The notes under the pieces: generated by a model
The model's database searches: none
The model's input: only the letters and a program-made list of their open reading frames with translations
Told to the model about the DNA's origin: nothing
Shown: one piece after another, positions 16,741-24,364 of the stretch
How positions within the stretch are numbered: position 1 is the stretch's first letter
How the letters are laid out: every line of letters starts with the position of its first letter
Made by a program: the position numbers and the translations under genes
Source of the DNA: Deltaproteobacteria bacterium
GTDB lineage: Bacteria; Myxococcota_A; UBA9160; UBA6930
Length of the DNA: 64,000 nucleotides
Direction: 5' to 3'
NCBI GenBank assembly: GCA_029261815.1
Contig: JAJDAQ010000118.1
Location: 1-64,000, forward strand

Positions 16741-17326
16741 CCTGCAAGGACTGGTGCTCGTGCTGGCCTTCGTCGCGGTTGCAAACGCGGCGGGGGCCGA
16801 GGTCTTTGCGTCGAAGCGCGAAGCCCTGGAGCAGGCCTTTCCGGGGGCCGACGCGATCGAGCACCACACCCTGGTTCTGGATGATGGGCAAGCCGCGCTC
16901 GTCGAGAAACGAGCGCACGCCAAACTCGAGAGCAGGCTTGCAACCATCCACACCGGCATGAAGAACGGCGAGGTCATGGGCTTCGCCATCATCGACATCC
17001 ACACCGTGCGCACACTTCCCGAAGCGTTCATGGTGGTCCTGGAACCGGATGGACGAGTGCGCTCGAGCCGGATCCTGGCGTTCTACGAACCTCGCGACTA
17101 CATGCCGCCGCAACGCTGGCTCGACCAGTTCGAGACCCGGCGCCTGGACCGTACCCTCAGTCTGGGCGGCGAGATCCACGGCATCTCAGGCGCCACGCTC
17201 TCTTCACGGGCAATCACCAATGGCGTCAGACGCGCGCTCGCATTGCACGAAGCCTTTCTGACCCATTCTGTCGCGGCAGCTCCCCCTGCCCGCTCGGTCG
17301 GCACCGTCGCCGCCGGCGGCGAATAG
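16730..17326 (+). CDS. FMN-binding domain protein, probable ApbE flavinylation substrate
   Basis: 198 residues from the TTG at 16730. That start gives a signal peptide (LVLVLAFVAVANAAGA) and has GGGAG six bases upstream; an in-frame ATG at 16682 is an alternative. The C-terminal half is an FMN_bind domain: ILAFYEPRDYMPPQRWLDQF and then GGEIHGISGATLSSRAITNG. SGAT matches the flavinylation motif of NqrC/RnfG-type proteins, in which FMN is attached through a phosphoester to the Thr; the usual Asp three residues before the Ser-Gly is His here. An ApbE gene two genes downstream supports covalent FMN. The start overlaps the porin stop. Confidence 0.85.
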   Translation: MRSSLQGLVLVLAFVAVANAAGAEVFASKREALEQAFPGADAIEHHTLVLDDGQAALVEKRAHAKLESRLATIHTGMKNGEVMGFAIIDIHTVRTLPEAFMVVLEPDGRVRSSRILAFYEPRDYMPPQRWLDQFETRRLDRTLSLGGEIHGISGATLSSRAITNGVRRALALHEAFLTHSVAAAPPARSVGTVAAGGE

Positions 17327-17329
17327 CCT

Positions 17330-17842
17330 TTGCGCTTCGTCGTCACCGGAGAGTGGAGTCGCAACCGGCTCCTCCAGACCATCGTCGTCTTGTACTGCGT
17401 CTACGTCGCAGGACTCTGGATGACGAATACGCTGCTCTACTTCGACAAGATGTCGCTGACGCCCGAGTCCGTCACGACCTACTACCTCGGCGACGAAGAG
17501 ACCTTCCGGCCTGCCCGCACCTACCAGGGGCTGCTTGAGGTTTCGCACTTCCACCTCTTTGCGATGGGCATGCTGCTGCTCGTCCTGACGCATCTCGTGC
17601 TCTTCATTCCGCTCTCGAACAAGATCAAGGCATGGCTGATCGTGCTGCCATTCGTATCTGCATTGGCCGAAGAGGGCGCGAGTTGGCTGGTTCGCTTCGG
17701 CCACCCGGCCTTTGCATGGCTCAAGATCGCTGGCTTCCTGGCATTGCAGGGAAGCCTCGCAGCCCTGATCCTCCTCTCACTATGGTCGGTCTTCCGCGGC
17801 ACATCCAAGAACTACCGCAGCGGAGAACCGACCGACACGTGA
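17330..17842 (+). CDS. Four-helix membrane protein of unknown function in flavin operon
   Basis: 170 residues from a TTG three bases after the FMN-binding gene. Four hydrophobic segments can be drawn: TIVVLYCVYVAGLWMTNTLL, HLFAMGMLLLVLTHLVLFIPL, WLIVLPFVSALAEEGASWLV and IAGFLALQGSLAALILLSLW. The second is flanked and crossed by histidines (SHFHLFAMG and LTHLV), which could bind haem or metal; that is inference. It lies between a flavin-binding protein and a flavin transferase and overlaps the latter (GTGA), so it may carry electrons across the inner membrane to the covalently bound FMN. I do not recognise a named family. Confidence 0.75.
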   Translation: MRFVVTGEWSRNRLLQTIVVLYCVYVAGLWMTNTLLYFDKMSLTPESVTTYYLGDEETFRPARTYQGLLEVSHFHLFAMGMLLLVLTHLVLFIPLSNKIKAWLIVLPFVSALAEEGASWLVRFGHPAFAWLKIAGFLALQGSLAALILLSLWSVFRGTSKNYRSGEPTDT

Positions 17843-18822
17843 GGCATCGAGGCCTTGCACGGCTGGCAGCGATCCTGCTTGCCGGCGCCTGTTCCTGTTC
17901 CGCACTGCCGGACGTTCAGCCGGAGCTTCGGCACCGGACGCAGCGGGTCATGGGAACCGTGCTCGAGATCTCGGCCGTCACCACGGACCCTGAACTCCTC
18001 GACATGGGCATCGAACGGGTCAGTGCGCTCGAACGTGTGGTCAGTCGCTGGCGGCCGGAGAGCGAGACCAGCTCGCTCAACGCCGCGGGTGGACACTGGC
18101 GACCGGTGTCGGAGCCCATGCGCGACCTTCTCGACACCGCACTACGGCTCCACACGGATACGGCCGGTGCCTTCGATGTCACGGTCGGACCCGCCATCGC
18201 ACTCTGGACCCAGGCCGAACGAGCGGGCATGCCACCGACCGTGGATGAACTCGGTCGTGTCCAATCCCTGGTGGATGCCGCCCGGATCGAACAGCGGGCG
18301 GGGCAAGCGCGGATGCCCGCCGGAGCGCGCCTCGACTTCGGCGGGCTCGCCAAAGGGTGGGCCCTTGATCGCCTGGAAACGTGGCTTCGTTCGAACGGCG
18401 TCGAGCACGCCCTGCTCAACTTCGGCGGGTCGAGCCTGGCCGCGATCGGATCGCCGCCAAACGGACCCGCCTGGCGCGTACTCGTCGAAATGGGGGAAGG
18501 CGAAGCCGGCATCCTGACGTTCTCGGACCAACACATTTCCGTGTCGCATAGTCTTGGACAGGCTCGCAGCATCGGCGGCAAATCGTACGGTCACGTCATC
18601 GACCCGCGCACGGCCCGGACCTTGGACCACGCTGCCGTCGTCATTGCCGCTGCTGAATCCGGAGCGAACGCGGAGGCCTGGAGTACTGCGCTGCTGGTAC
18701 GCGGCCGCGAAGGGGTTGGCGCAGCAGAAGCCCATGACCTCTCGGTCTGGATGCGCGATTCCGACGGCGTGCGTTCGAGCCCGGCATTCCCGTCCTACCA
18801 GCCCCTCCCGGCCCGTCCGTGA
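17839..18822 (+). CDS. apbE: FAD:protein FMN transferase (ApbE)
   Basis: 327 residues from the GTG at 17839, which overlaps the previous stop. The N-terminus RHRGLARLAAILLAGACSCS is a lipoprotein-type signal. The ApbE domain starts RTQRVMGTVLEISAV and shows SRWRPESETSSLNAAGG, DVTVGPAIALW, LDFGGLAKGWALD, LLNFGGSSLA and the His-containing GGKSYGHVIDPRTAR. ApbE transfers FMN from FAD onto Thr/Ser of target proteins outside the cytoplasm using Mg2+. The obvious target is the FMN-binding protein two genes upstream. The NUDIX gene follows with a four-base overlap. Confidence 0.93.
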   Translation: MRHRGLARLAAILLAGACSCSALPDVQPELRHRTQRVMGTVLEISAVTTDPELLDMGIERVSALERVVSRWRPESETSSLNAAGGHWRPVSEPMRDLLDTALRLHTDTAGAFDVTVGPAIALWTQAERAGMPPTVDELGRVQSLVDAARIEQRAGQARMPAGARLDFGGLAKGWALDRLETWLRSNGVEHALLNFGGSSLAAIGSPPNGPAWRVLVEMGEGEAGILTFSDQHISVSHSLGQARSIGGKSYGHVIDPRTARTLDHAAVVIAAAESGANAEAWSTALLVRGREGVGAAEAHDLSVWMRDSDGVRSSPAFPSYQPLPARP

Positions 18823-19283
18823 TCGACCTCCTCCTTCGCTTCGCCTTCCGGCTTGCCTCCTGGGCCTTCCGGGGCTTCGCATGGCTCGCCCATCCGGTGA
18901 TGACGGGTGCCGCGGTCCTGGTCTGGCGCGGCGACGAACTCTTGACCGTACAGCCGAGCTATCGGGCGTGGCGCACCGTCCCGGGCGGCCGCGTCGAACG
19001 TCGAGAAGATCCGCGATCCGCCGCTGCCCGCGAGCTCCAGGAGGAGACGGGGATCCAGGTTCCCGCGTCGGAGTTGACCGCACTCGGGGTCTGGCGCATC
19101 GGCCACTCGAACACCGAGGATCATGTGCACGTCTTCACCTGCGCGCTGCCTCCGGATCAACCGGTCCGCGTCGATCGCCGGGAGATCCTCGAAGCCAGCT
19201 TCGCGACACCTGAATCGCTCGCGGACCTCGTGTTGTGGCCCCCGCTGAAGCGGCTGCTCGAACAAGGACTCGCCAGACCGTGA
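18819..19283 (+). CDS. NUDIX hydrolase
   Basis: 154 residues with a complete Nudix box, GRVERREDPRSAAARELQEETGI (G-x5-E-x7-REUxEExGU), which binds the divalent metals used to cleave nucleoside diphosphate derivatives. The first 28 residues are hydrophobic (LLLRFAFRLASWAFRGFAWL) and could be a membrane anchor, unusual for this family. Substrate unknown. The gene overlaps the apbE stop by four bases and the following methyltransferase start by four bases. Because ApbE uses FAD, a role in flavin nucleotide turnover is conceivable, but that is only context. Confidence 0.9.
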   Translation: MIDLLLRFAFRLASWAFRGFAWLAHPVMTGAAVLVWRGDELLTVQPSYRAWRTVPGGRVERREDPRSAAARELQEETGIQVPASELTALGVWRIGHSNTEDHVHVFTCALPPDQPVRVDRREILEASFATPESLADLVLWPPLKRLLEQGLARP

Positions 19284-20293
19284 GGAACCGCGAAACGCGT
19301 GCGATCGAGGTCCTGGTGGCCGCCCTCGACGACCTCGGCGTCGAGGGTTCGATTCGGGTCGCCGGCATCGGAACCGCGGACGTCTGCCACGCCCTCGGCG
19401 AACAAGCCGATGCCGCCCTGGCCTGGGAGCGCGGTGCAGGGGGCACCCCGTGGCCTGGCGATGAACCGACCGACCATGCGGTCTTGCGCCTTCCGAAGGG
19501 ACGCGAAGCCTTTCGGATGGCGCTGCACGCACTCGCCGCGCGGGTCCGTCCCGGCGGGCGGATCTTCGTCTACGGCGCGAATGACGAAGGCGTGCGCTCC
19601 GCCGGAAAAACGCTCAGCGAAGTTTCGTCCGACGTGATCACCCTGGACGCGCGCAGACATTGTCGCGTCTGGGCCGGTCGGGTCGGTGGCTCGGAAGGCC
19701 TTCGCGGCGAACTCGCCGAATGGGCGGTCGCGTGCACTGCACCGACGGCGATGGGCCCGGTGGACTGGGTGTCCTATCCCGGCCTCTTCGCCCACGGTCA
19801 TCTCGATCCCGCCACCGAATTGCTGCTCGAGGCGTTGCACGGGGCCTCGCTAGGCCGCCATGTCCTCGACTATGGGTGCGGCTCCGGTGTCATTGCCGCC
19901 GCGCTTCGGACCGCCTCACCCGAACTCGAACTCCACGGGATCGACGTAGACCCCCTGGCGTTGGCCGCTACGAAAGAGAACGTCGACAACATCGAGACGA
20001 CGGCGGGCGAACGCCTCGACGTGCTGCAGGAAGGCGTGCGTTTCGACGCCATCGTCAGCAACCCCCCGATCCATATCGGCAAGGACCAGGATTACGACAT
20101 CGTCGAGGCGCTCTGCACCGATGCCGGAGCTCGACTCCGCGCGCACGGCTCCCTGTGGATCGTCACGCAGCGCCCGATCCCGGTGGGCCGCTGGCTCGAA
20201 GGCCGCTTCGCCGAGATCCATGTGCGCGCTGAAGATCGGAGCTTCATCGTGTGGTCGGCCCAGCACCCGGTCCAAACGCGGCGTCGACGCTGA
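19280..20293 (+). CDS. RsmC-like class I methyltransferase
   Basis: 337 residues from the GTG at 19280, overlapping the NUDIX stop. Two Rossmann-like halves are seen. The N-terminal one lacks a SAM motif (HAVLRLPKGREAFRMALHAL, VRPGGRIFVYGANDEG). The C-terminal one has motif I HVLDYGCGSGVIAAAL, an acidic HGIDVDPLAL and the catalytic IVSNPPIHIG. The inactive-plus-active arrangement and the NPP motif match RsmC/RlmG-type guanine-N2 rRNA methyltransferases. The RNA target is likely 16S or 23S rRNA but cannot be fixed from sequence alone. Confidence 0.85.
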   Translation: MRNRETRAIEVLVAALDDLGVEGSIRVAGIGTADVCHALGEQADAALAWERGAGGTPWPGDEPTDHAVLRLPKGREAFRMALHALAARVRPGGRIFVYGANDEGVRSAGKTLSEVSSDVITLDARRHCRVWAGRVGGSEGLRGELAEWAVACTAPTAMGPVDWVSYPGLFAHGHLDPATELLLEALHGASLGRHVLDYGCGSGVIAAALRTASPELELHGIDVDPLALAATKENVDNIETTAGERLDVLQEGVRFDAIVSNPPIHIGKDQDYDIVEALCTDAGARLRAHGSLWIVTQRPIPVGRWLEGRFAEIHVRAEDRSFIVWSAQHPVQTRRRR

Positions 20294-20300
20294 CGACTCC

Positions 20301-21791
20301 CTAACGAACGGGAACGAAACGCTCCTGCGCGAGCTCGCGCAGACGTGCGATGTCCTCGGCGCGGGAGATCGACAGGGGAACGGTCGACGAAAGCTCATGG
20401 ACGAGCATGGCCGTATCCAGCGGCTGCTTCTCGTGCAGCGACCGATAGAGCCCGGCGATCACGGCCTGCTCGATCTCCGCCCCACTGAAGCCGTCAGAGG
20501 CGCCGACGAGCTGCGCCATGTCGAAGCTTCGTGGATCCTGCTTCCGTCTCTCCAGATGAATGTGGAAGATCATTCCCCGTTCTTGTGTGTCGGGGAGGTC
20601 CACAAAGAAGATCTCGTCGAATCGGCCCTTTCGCATCAACTCGGGCGGGAGCTTGAAGAGATCATTCGCGGTCGCCACGACGAAGACGGATTCCTTCTTC
20701 TCTTGCAGCCAGGAGAGCAGCGTCGCGAAGATCCGTTGGCCCGGACCGTCGCCGCCGTCCTGCGAACCGAAGCTGGCGAAGCCCTTCTCGATCTCGTCGA
20801 TCCAGAGAACCGCCGGCGCCATCGACTCCGACAGCTCGATCGCGCGCCGCAGATTCTTCTCGCTCTCTCCGTAGAACTTGTTGTAGAGACGACCGGCGTC
20901 GAGCTTCAGGAGCGGCATCGACCACTCGCGCGCAATGCATTTGGCCGCCAGCGACTTTCCACACCCCTGAACGCCCACGAGCAGGATGCCGCCCGGCGCC
21001 TTCAGGCCCAGATCCTGGGCCTCCGGGCTGAAGCCGATCCGCGCCCGCTCGAGCCACGCCTTCATGCGGTCGAAGCCGCCTAACGTGTACTCGTTGTCTT
21101 CGGCCGGAAAGTATTCGAGGAGACCGTCTTGTCCAAGTAGTTCCGCCTTCTTGTCCAGGACCTTCGGGACGTCTTCCGGCCCGAGCCGGCCATCATCCAG
21201 GATGACGCTGGCCACGACCTGTCGGACCTGATTGGCCGTCATGCCTGCAAGTGCCTGGAGCAGGTCGTCGAGCTGCGGCTTCGAGAGTTCGACCTTCGCG
21301 CCGATGCGCTCGCGCAGCGATCGCACCACCGTAGCCACGACCTCGCCCAGCTCTTTCTTGCCCGGCAACGACAACTCGAAGTGGACGATGTCGGATTCGA
21401 CGTCCGGGGGGAAGCGGTGCTCGGCGCCCGTGATCCACATCGAGGACGCGGTTCGCGAGAAGTTGAGCGCGGCGTCCCGGAACGCGCGACAGACAGCGGG
21501 GTCGCCCAGGAACTTGGCAAAGTCCTTGAGGATGAAGATGCCCTCGACCGACAGGCTGGCCAGGTGTTGAAGCACCAGGATCGGCTCGGACGTGCTTCGG
21601 TTGGCATGGGCCGTTGGCTTCTGGACGAGACCGCTATTCACCGTCCAGACGAAGATCGGCATCCCCAGCTCATCTGCGACGCGGTCGGCCAACTGCTCGA
21701 CGCGCTCCTCTTCCACCGTATCGAACGCCACCGCTGGGTGGAACGACATCACCAGGGTCTTCAGGTCGTGCAGAGTGCTCGGGTTCGCCAC
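20301..21791 (-). CDS. Ycf46-like AAA+ ATPase
   Basis: 496 residues. The N-terminal 240 residues form the non-ATPase part typical of Ycf46 proteins (LVMSFHPAVAFDTVEEERVEQL at the start, FILKDFAKFL, FELSLPGKKELGEVV). The AAA+ module follows, with Walker A GVQGCGKSLAAK, Walker B VLWIDEIEKGF, sensor 1 VVATAND and the arginine-finger region MRKGRFDEIFFVDLP. It is close to the cyanobacterial/chloroplast Ycf46 group linked to inorganic-carbon use, whose mechanism in other bacteria is unknown. Downstream of mutM and the NFACT gene on the same strand. Confidence 0.88.
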   Translation of the reverse strand: MANPSTLHDLKTLVMSFHPAVAFDTVEEERVEQLADRVADELGMPIFVWTVNSGLVQKPTAHANRSTSEPILVLQHLASLSVEGIFILKDFAKFLGDPAVCRAFRDAALNFSRTASSMWITGAEHRFPPDVESDIVHFELSLPGKKELGEVVATVVRSLRERIGAKVELSKPQLDDLLQALAGMTANQVRQVVASVILDDGRLGPEDVPKVLDKKAELLGQDGLLEYFPAEDNEYTLGGFDRMKAWLERARIGFSPEAQDLGLKAPGGILLVGVQGCGKSLAAKCIAREWSMPLLKLDAGRLYNKFYGESEKNLRRAIELSESMAPAVLWIDEIEKGFASFGSQDGGDGPGQRIFATLLSWLQEKKESVFVVATANDLFKLPPELMRKGRFDEIFFVDLPDTQERGMIFHIHLERRKQDPRSFDMAQLVGASDGFSGAEIEQAVIAGLYRSLHEKQPLDTAMLVHELSSTVPLSISRAEDIARLRELAQERFVPVR

Positions 21792-21846
21792 CCCGGCCGT
21801 ATCGGATCCTCGCGCGCCGGGCTTGATGGGCGTCCGGCGGCAGGAA

Positions 21847-23346
21847 TCAGTCGTCTAGCCGGCTGTCGAGGATGCGCTTCAGGCGCTCTGCGCTTCGTTT
21901 CAGCTGAATCGTCCGGCCCCGGTGCACATAGACGAGGCCCGGCTTCGCACCCGAGGGCTTCGTGATGTCCTTGCATTCAGCGACGTGCACGGGCGCTCGG
22001 CTGGCATTCTTGGCCTTGGAGAAGTTCACCGACAATTCGGCCGCTTCCAGCAGCGCTTCCGGGGGCGGGTCTCCCTTGCCCTCGGTCCTCAAGATCACAT
22101 GGCTCCCGGGGTTCCCCTCCAGATGGAAGAAGAGATCGTTGCCACGCGCCAGCCGCGTCGTCAGCATGTCGTTCCCTTCGTCGTTCTTTCCGACCCAGAC
22201 TTCGAGCCCTGCGCTCGTCACATAACGTTTCGGAACGAGTCGCGTCGGAAGTTCCCGCTTTCCGATCTTCCAGACCTTCTTCTTCGGTGCGGCTGCAGCG
22301 GCCTTGGGTTCCGGGAAGTACCGGTCGAGGAGCCGCTCGACTTCCGGATCGCTGGCGATCTCGGCCAGGCGATCCTCATCGGCACCCTCAGCGTCCTCCT
22401 GCAGACGAAGGGCCAGGGTCAGGCGTTCGCGTGCGGTGTCGATGTCACCCGCCGCTTTTCGCGCACGCTTCTCGGCCTTGCGCGCCTTCCGGAACAACTG
22501 GTCGAGGTTCTTCTGAGCCGACAACTTCGGTTCGAGCGGGACGTCAACCGGCTCGCCGGTCTCGAAGTCCGAGATCGAGATCGATGTCATGCCGGGCTTC
22601 ACATCGCGCAAACGCGACTTCAGAAGCTCACCGAGGCGCTCCCATCGCGGGGCCGCTTCGCCGGCGGCGAGATCCTCTTCGAGCAGACGCACCTTCTTCT
22701 CCAGCGCAGCCACACGCTTCTTCAGCGCCTTCCGAATCCGAGAGCGACGCTGGTCGTCCTGCGTGCCTGCTTCCCGGTCTGCATAGTGTGCTTCGACCGC
22801 CGCCAGGTAATCGCCATCGTCAAACTCCGCGAAGCGGTCATCGCCCGCCCGCGGCGGACTTCCGTCGGGGTCGGCCCAGGGCGCATTCATCGAGAGGTCG
22901 CGCCGGGTCTCGCCCAGTGGGCGCGCCGAGGCCACGACGTGGTCCTGCTCATCGAGGGCGTACAGGTTGCTACGAGGCCCGAGAAGCGAAACCAGGATCG
23001 ACCAGACGCCCTCCCTCGTTTCGACCCTCAAGCGGACCTGCCGGTCCGCGCCCTCGATCTTGACTTCGCGCAACCGCCCACCGTCAACATGGGCTTTCAG
23101 ATATTGGGCGAAGCCCGGTGGTTGGGCCGGCGCCTGACGCGGGCGCGGCAGTGCCGAGATCCGGCCGGTCTGCTTCCGACAGGACAACAGCAGCAGTAGG
23201 CGATCACTCGCCTCGAGGTCGGTGCCCCCCGACAGATGGAGGACGATGTCTTCGGGATCGCTCTGCACGATCTTGTCGATGCGGGCACCGATCCGCGTCG
23301 CACCGAGTACGGAGACGACACGTTGAAGTTCGGCGAAACTCAGCAT
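21847..23346 (-). CDS. NFACT family protein (RqcH/FbpA-like)
   Basis: 499 residues in the order of ribosome-quality-control NFACT proteins: an NFACT-N domain (about 1-170, with FAQYLKAHVDGGRLREV), a long charged coiled coil (about 190-310, KKRVAALEKKVRLLEEDL) and a C-terminal NFACT-R RNA-binding domain (GNDMLTTRLARGNDLFFHLEG, SHVILRTEGKGDPPPEALLE). An Asp-Arg pair at residues 101-102 sits where RqcH uses DR to recruit alanyl-tRNA. It may therefore extend stalled peptides with alanine on 50S subunits, although that is family knowledge. It ends 10 bases before mutM's downstream boundary and reads on the same strand. Confidence 0.88.
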   Translation of the reverse strand: MLSFAELQRVVSVLGATRIGARIDKIVQSDPEDIVLHLSGGTDLEASDRLLLLLSCRKQTGRISALPRPRQAPAQPPGFAQYLKAHVDGGRLREVKIEGADRQVRLRVETREGVWSILVSLLGPRSNLYALDEQDHVVASARPLGETRRDLSMNAPWADPDGSPPRAGDDRFAEFDDGDYLAAVEAHYADREAGTQDDQRRSRIRKALKKRVAALEKKVRLLEEDLAAGEAAPRWERLGELLKSRLRDVKPGMTSISISDFETGEPVDVPLEPKLSAQKNLDQLFRKARKAEKRARKAAGDIDTARERLTLALRLQEDAEGADEDRLAEIASDPEVERLLDRYFPEPKAAAAAPKKKVWKIGKRELPTRLVPKRYVTSAGLEVWVGKNDEGNDMLTTRLARGNDLFFHLEGNPGSHVILRTEGKGDPPPEALLEAAELSVNFSKAKNASRAPVHVAECKDITKPSGAKPGLVYVHRGRTIQLKRSAERLKRILDSRLDD

Positions 23347-23356
23347 CCACCACCCC

Positions 23357-24232
23357 TCAACGCTGGCACGCGGGGCAGTAATGGGCGCTGCGCTGGCCGA
23401 TCACGATCCGCTTGATGGCGGTTCCGCAGCTGTGACACGGTTCGTTCTTCCTCGCGTAGACCCGACGTTCGTCTTGATAGGCGCCGTCTGAGCCATCGGG
23501 GGCCACGTAGTCGCTGATGGACGATCCACCGGTTTCGATCGAACGTCGCATCACCTGCCGGATCGCATCCGCGATTCTGTGGCACTCCTGCCGACTGACG
23601 CGCGAGGCGCGGCGACGCGGCCGGACCCCTCCCAAGAAGAGTGCCTCGTCTGCGTAGATGTTCCCGGTTCCTGCAATCACGGCCTGGTCCAACAGCAGGT
23701 TCTTGATGGCCACGCTGCGCTTGCGCGTGGCCTCGAAGAGTTCATCCCCTCGAATCTCGAGGGCGTCGGTCCCGAGCCGATCCAGACGTTCAGAGGCCTG
23801 GCCCGGCGCGAGCAACTGGACCTTGCCGAACTTCCGCACATCCCGAAAGAAGACCTCCGGACCGCCATCCTCGAAGGCGATGCGGAGGTGCGTGTGGTCG
23901 TCGGGAGAGAATTCGGCCTGTGCCTCGGGCGCCAGGGATGCCCGGGCCGTCGCCGAGAGCAGCCGAACGCTGACCACTCCGGAAGAAAACAGCTGGCCCG
24001 TCATTCCCAGATGCAGCAGCAGCCTGTGATCGTCCTCCAGACCGGCAACCAGGTACTTCCCGAAGCGATCGAGCGAGAGCAGACGCTGGCCGACGAGCGC
24101 GGCCCGGAGCTCGTTCGGGGGCGTCAGGAAGAAGTAGCTCTGGGGCGTCGTGGCCAGTTCGGCGATCCGACGGCCCACGAGGACGGGCGCTATCCGCTGG
24201 CGGGTCACCTCGACTTCGGGCAATTCGGGCAC
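23357..24232 (-). CDS. mutM: Formamidopyrimidine-DNA glycosylase
   Basis: 291 residues. It starts MPELPEVEV, with the N-terminal Pro nucleophile and Glu of Fpg after Met removal, and has the conserved lysine in LSLDRFGKYL, the H2TH region DQAVIAGTGNIYADEALFLGGVRP and a C-terminal zinc finger (CHSC then CPAC). It excises 8-oxoguanine and formamidopyrimidines and nicks the strand. Slightly longer than the E. coli enzyme because of an insert around residues 95-115 (SATARASLAPEAQAEFSPDD). Divergent from ileS. Confidence 0.96.
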   Translation of the reverse strand: MPELPEVEVTRQRIAPVLVGRRIAELATTPQSYFFLTPPNELRAALVGQRLLSLDRFGKYLVAGLEDDHRLLLHLGMTGQLFSSGVVSVRLLSATARASLAPEAQAEFSPDDHTHLRIAFEDGGPEVFFRDVRKFGKVQLLAPGQASERLDRLGTDALEIRGDELFEATRKRSVAIKNLLLDQAVIAGTGNIYADEALFLGGVRPRRRASRVSRQECHRIADAIRQVMRRSIETGGSSISDYVAPDGSDGAYQDERRVYARKNEPCHSCGTAIKRIVIGQRSAHYCPACQR

Positions 24233-24364
24233 CGGGCCCTCCGGAGGCGGCGTACGGGTTCGGGGCAGCGACCTGGCTGCGGCCCGCCCGCTGCGGCAGA
24301 CACAGCATACCGACCCAGCCCGCCCGCCGGAAGTTCGCGGAATGGCTCGCTAAGTTCCTCGACC

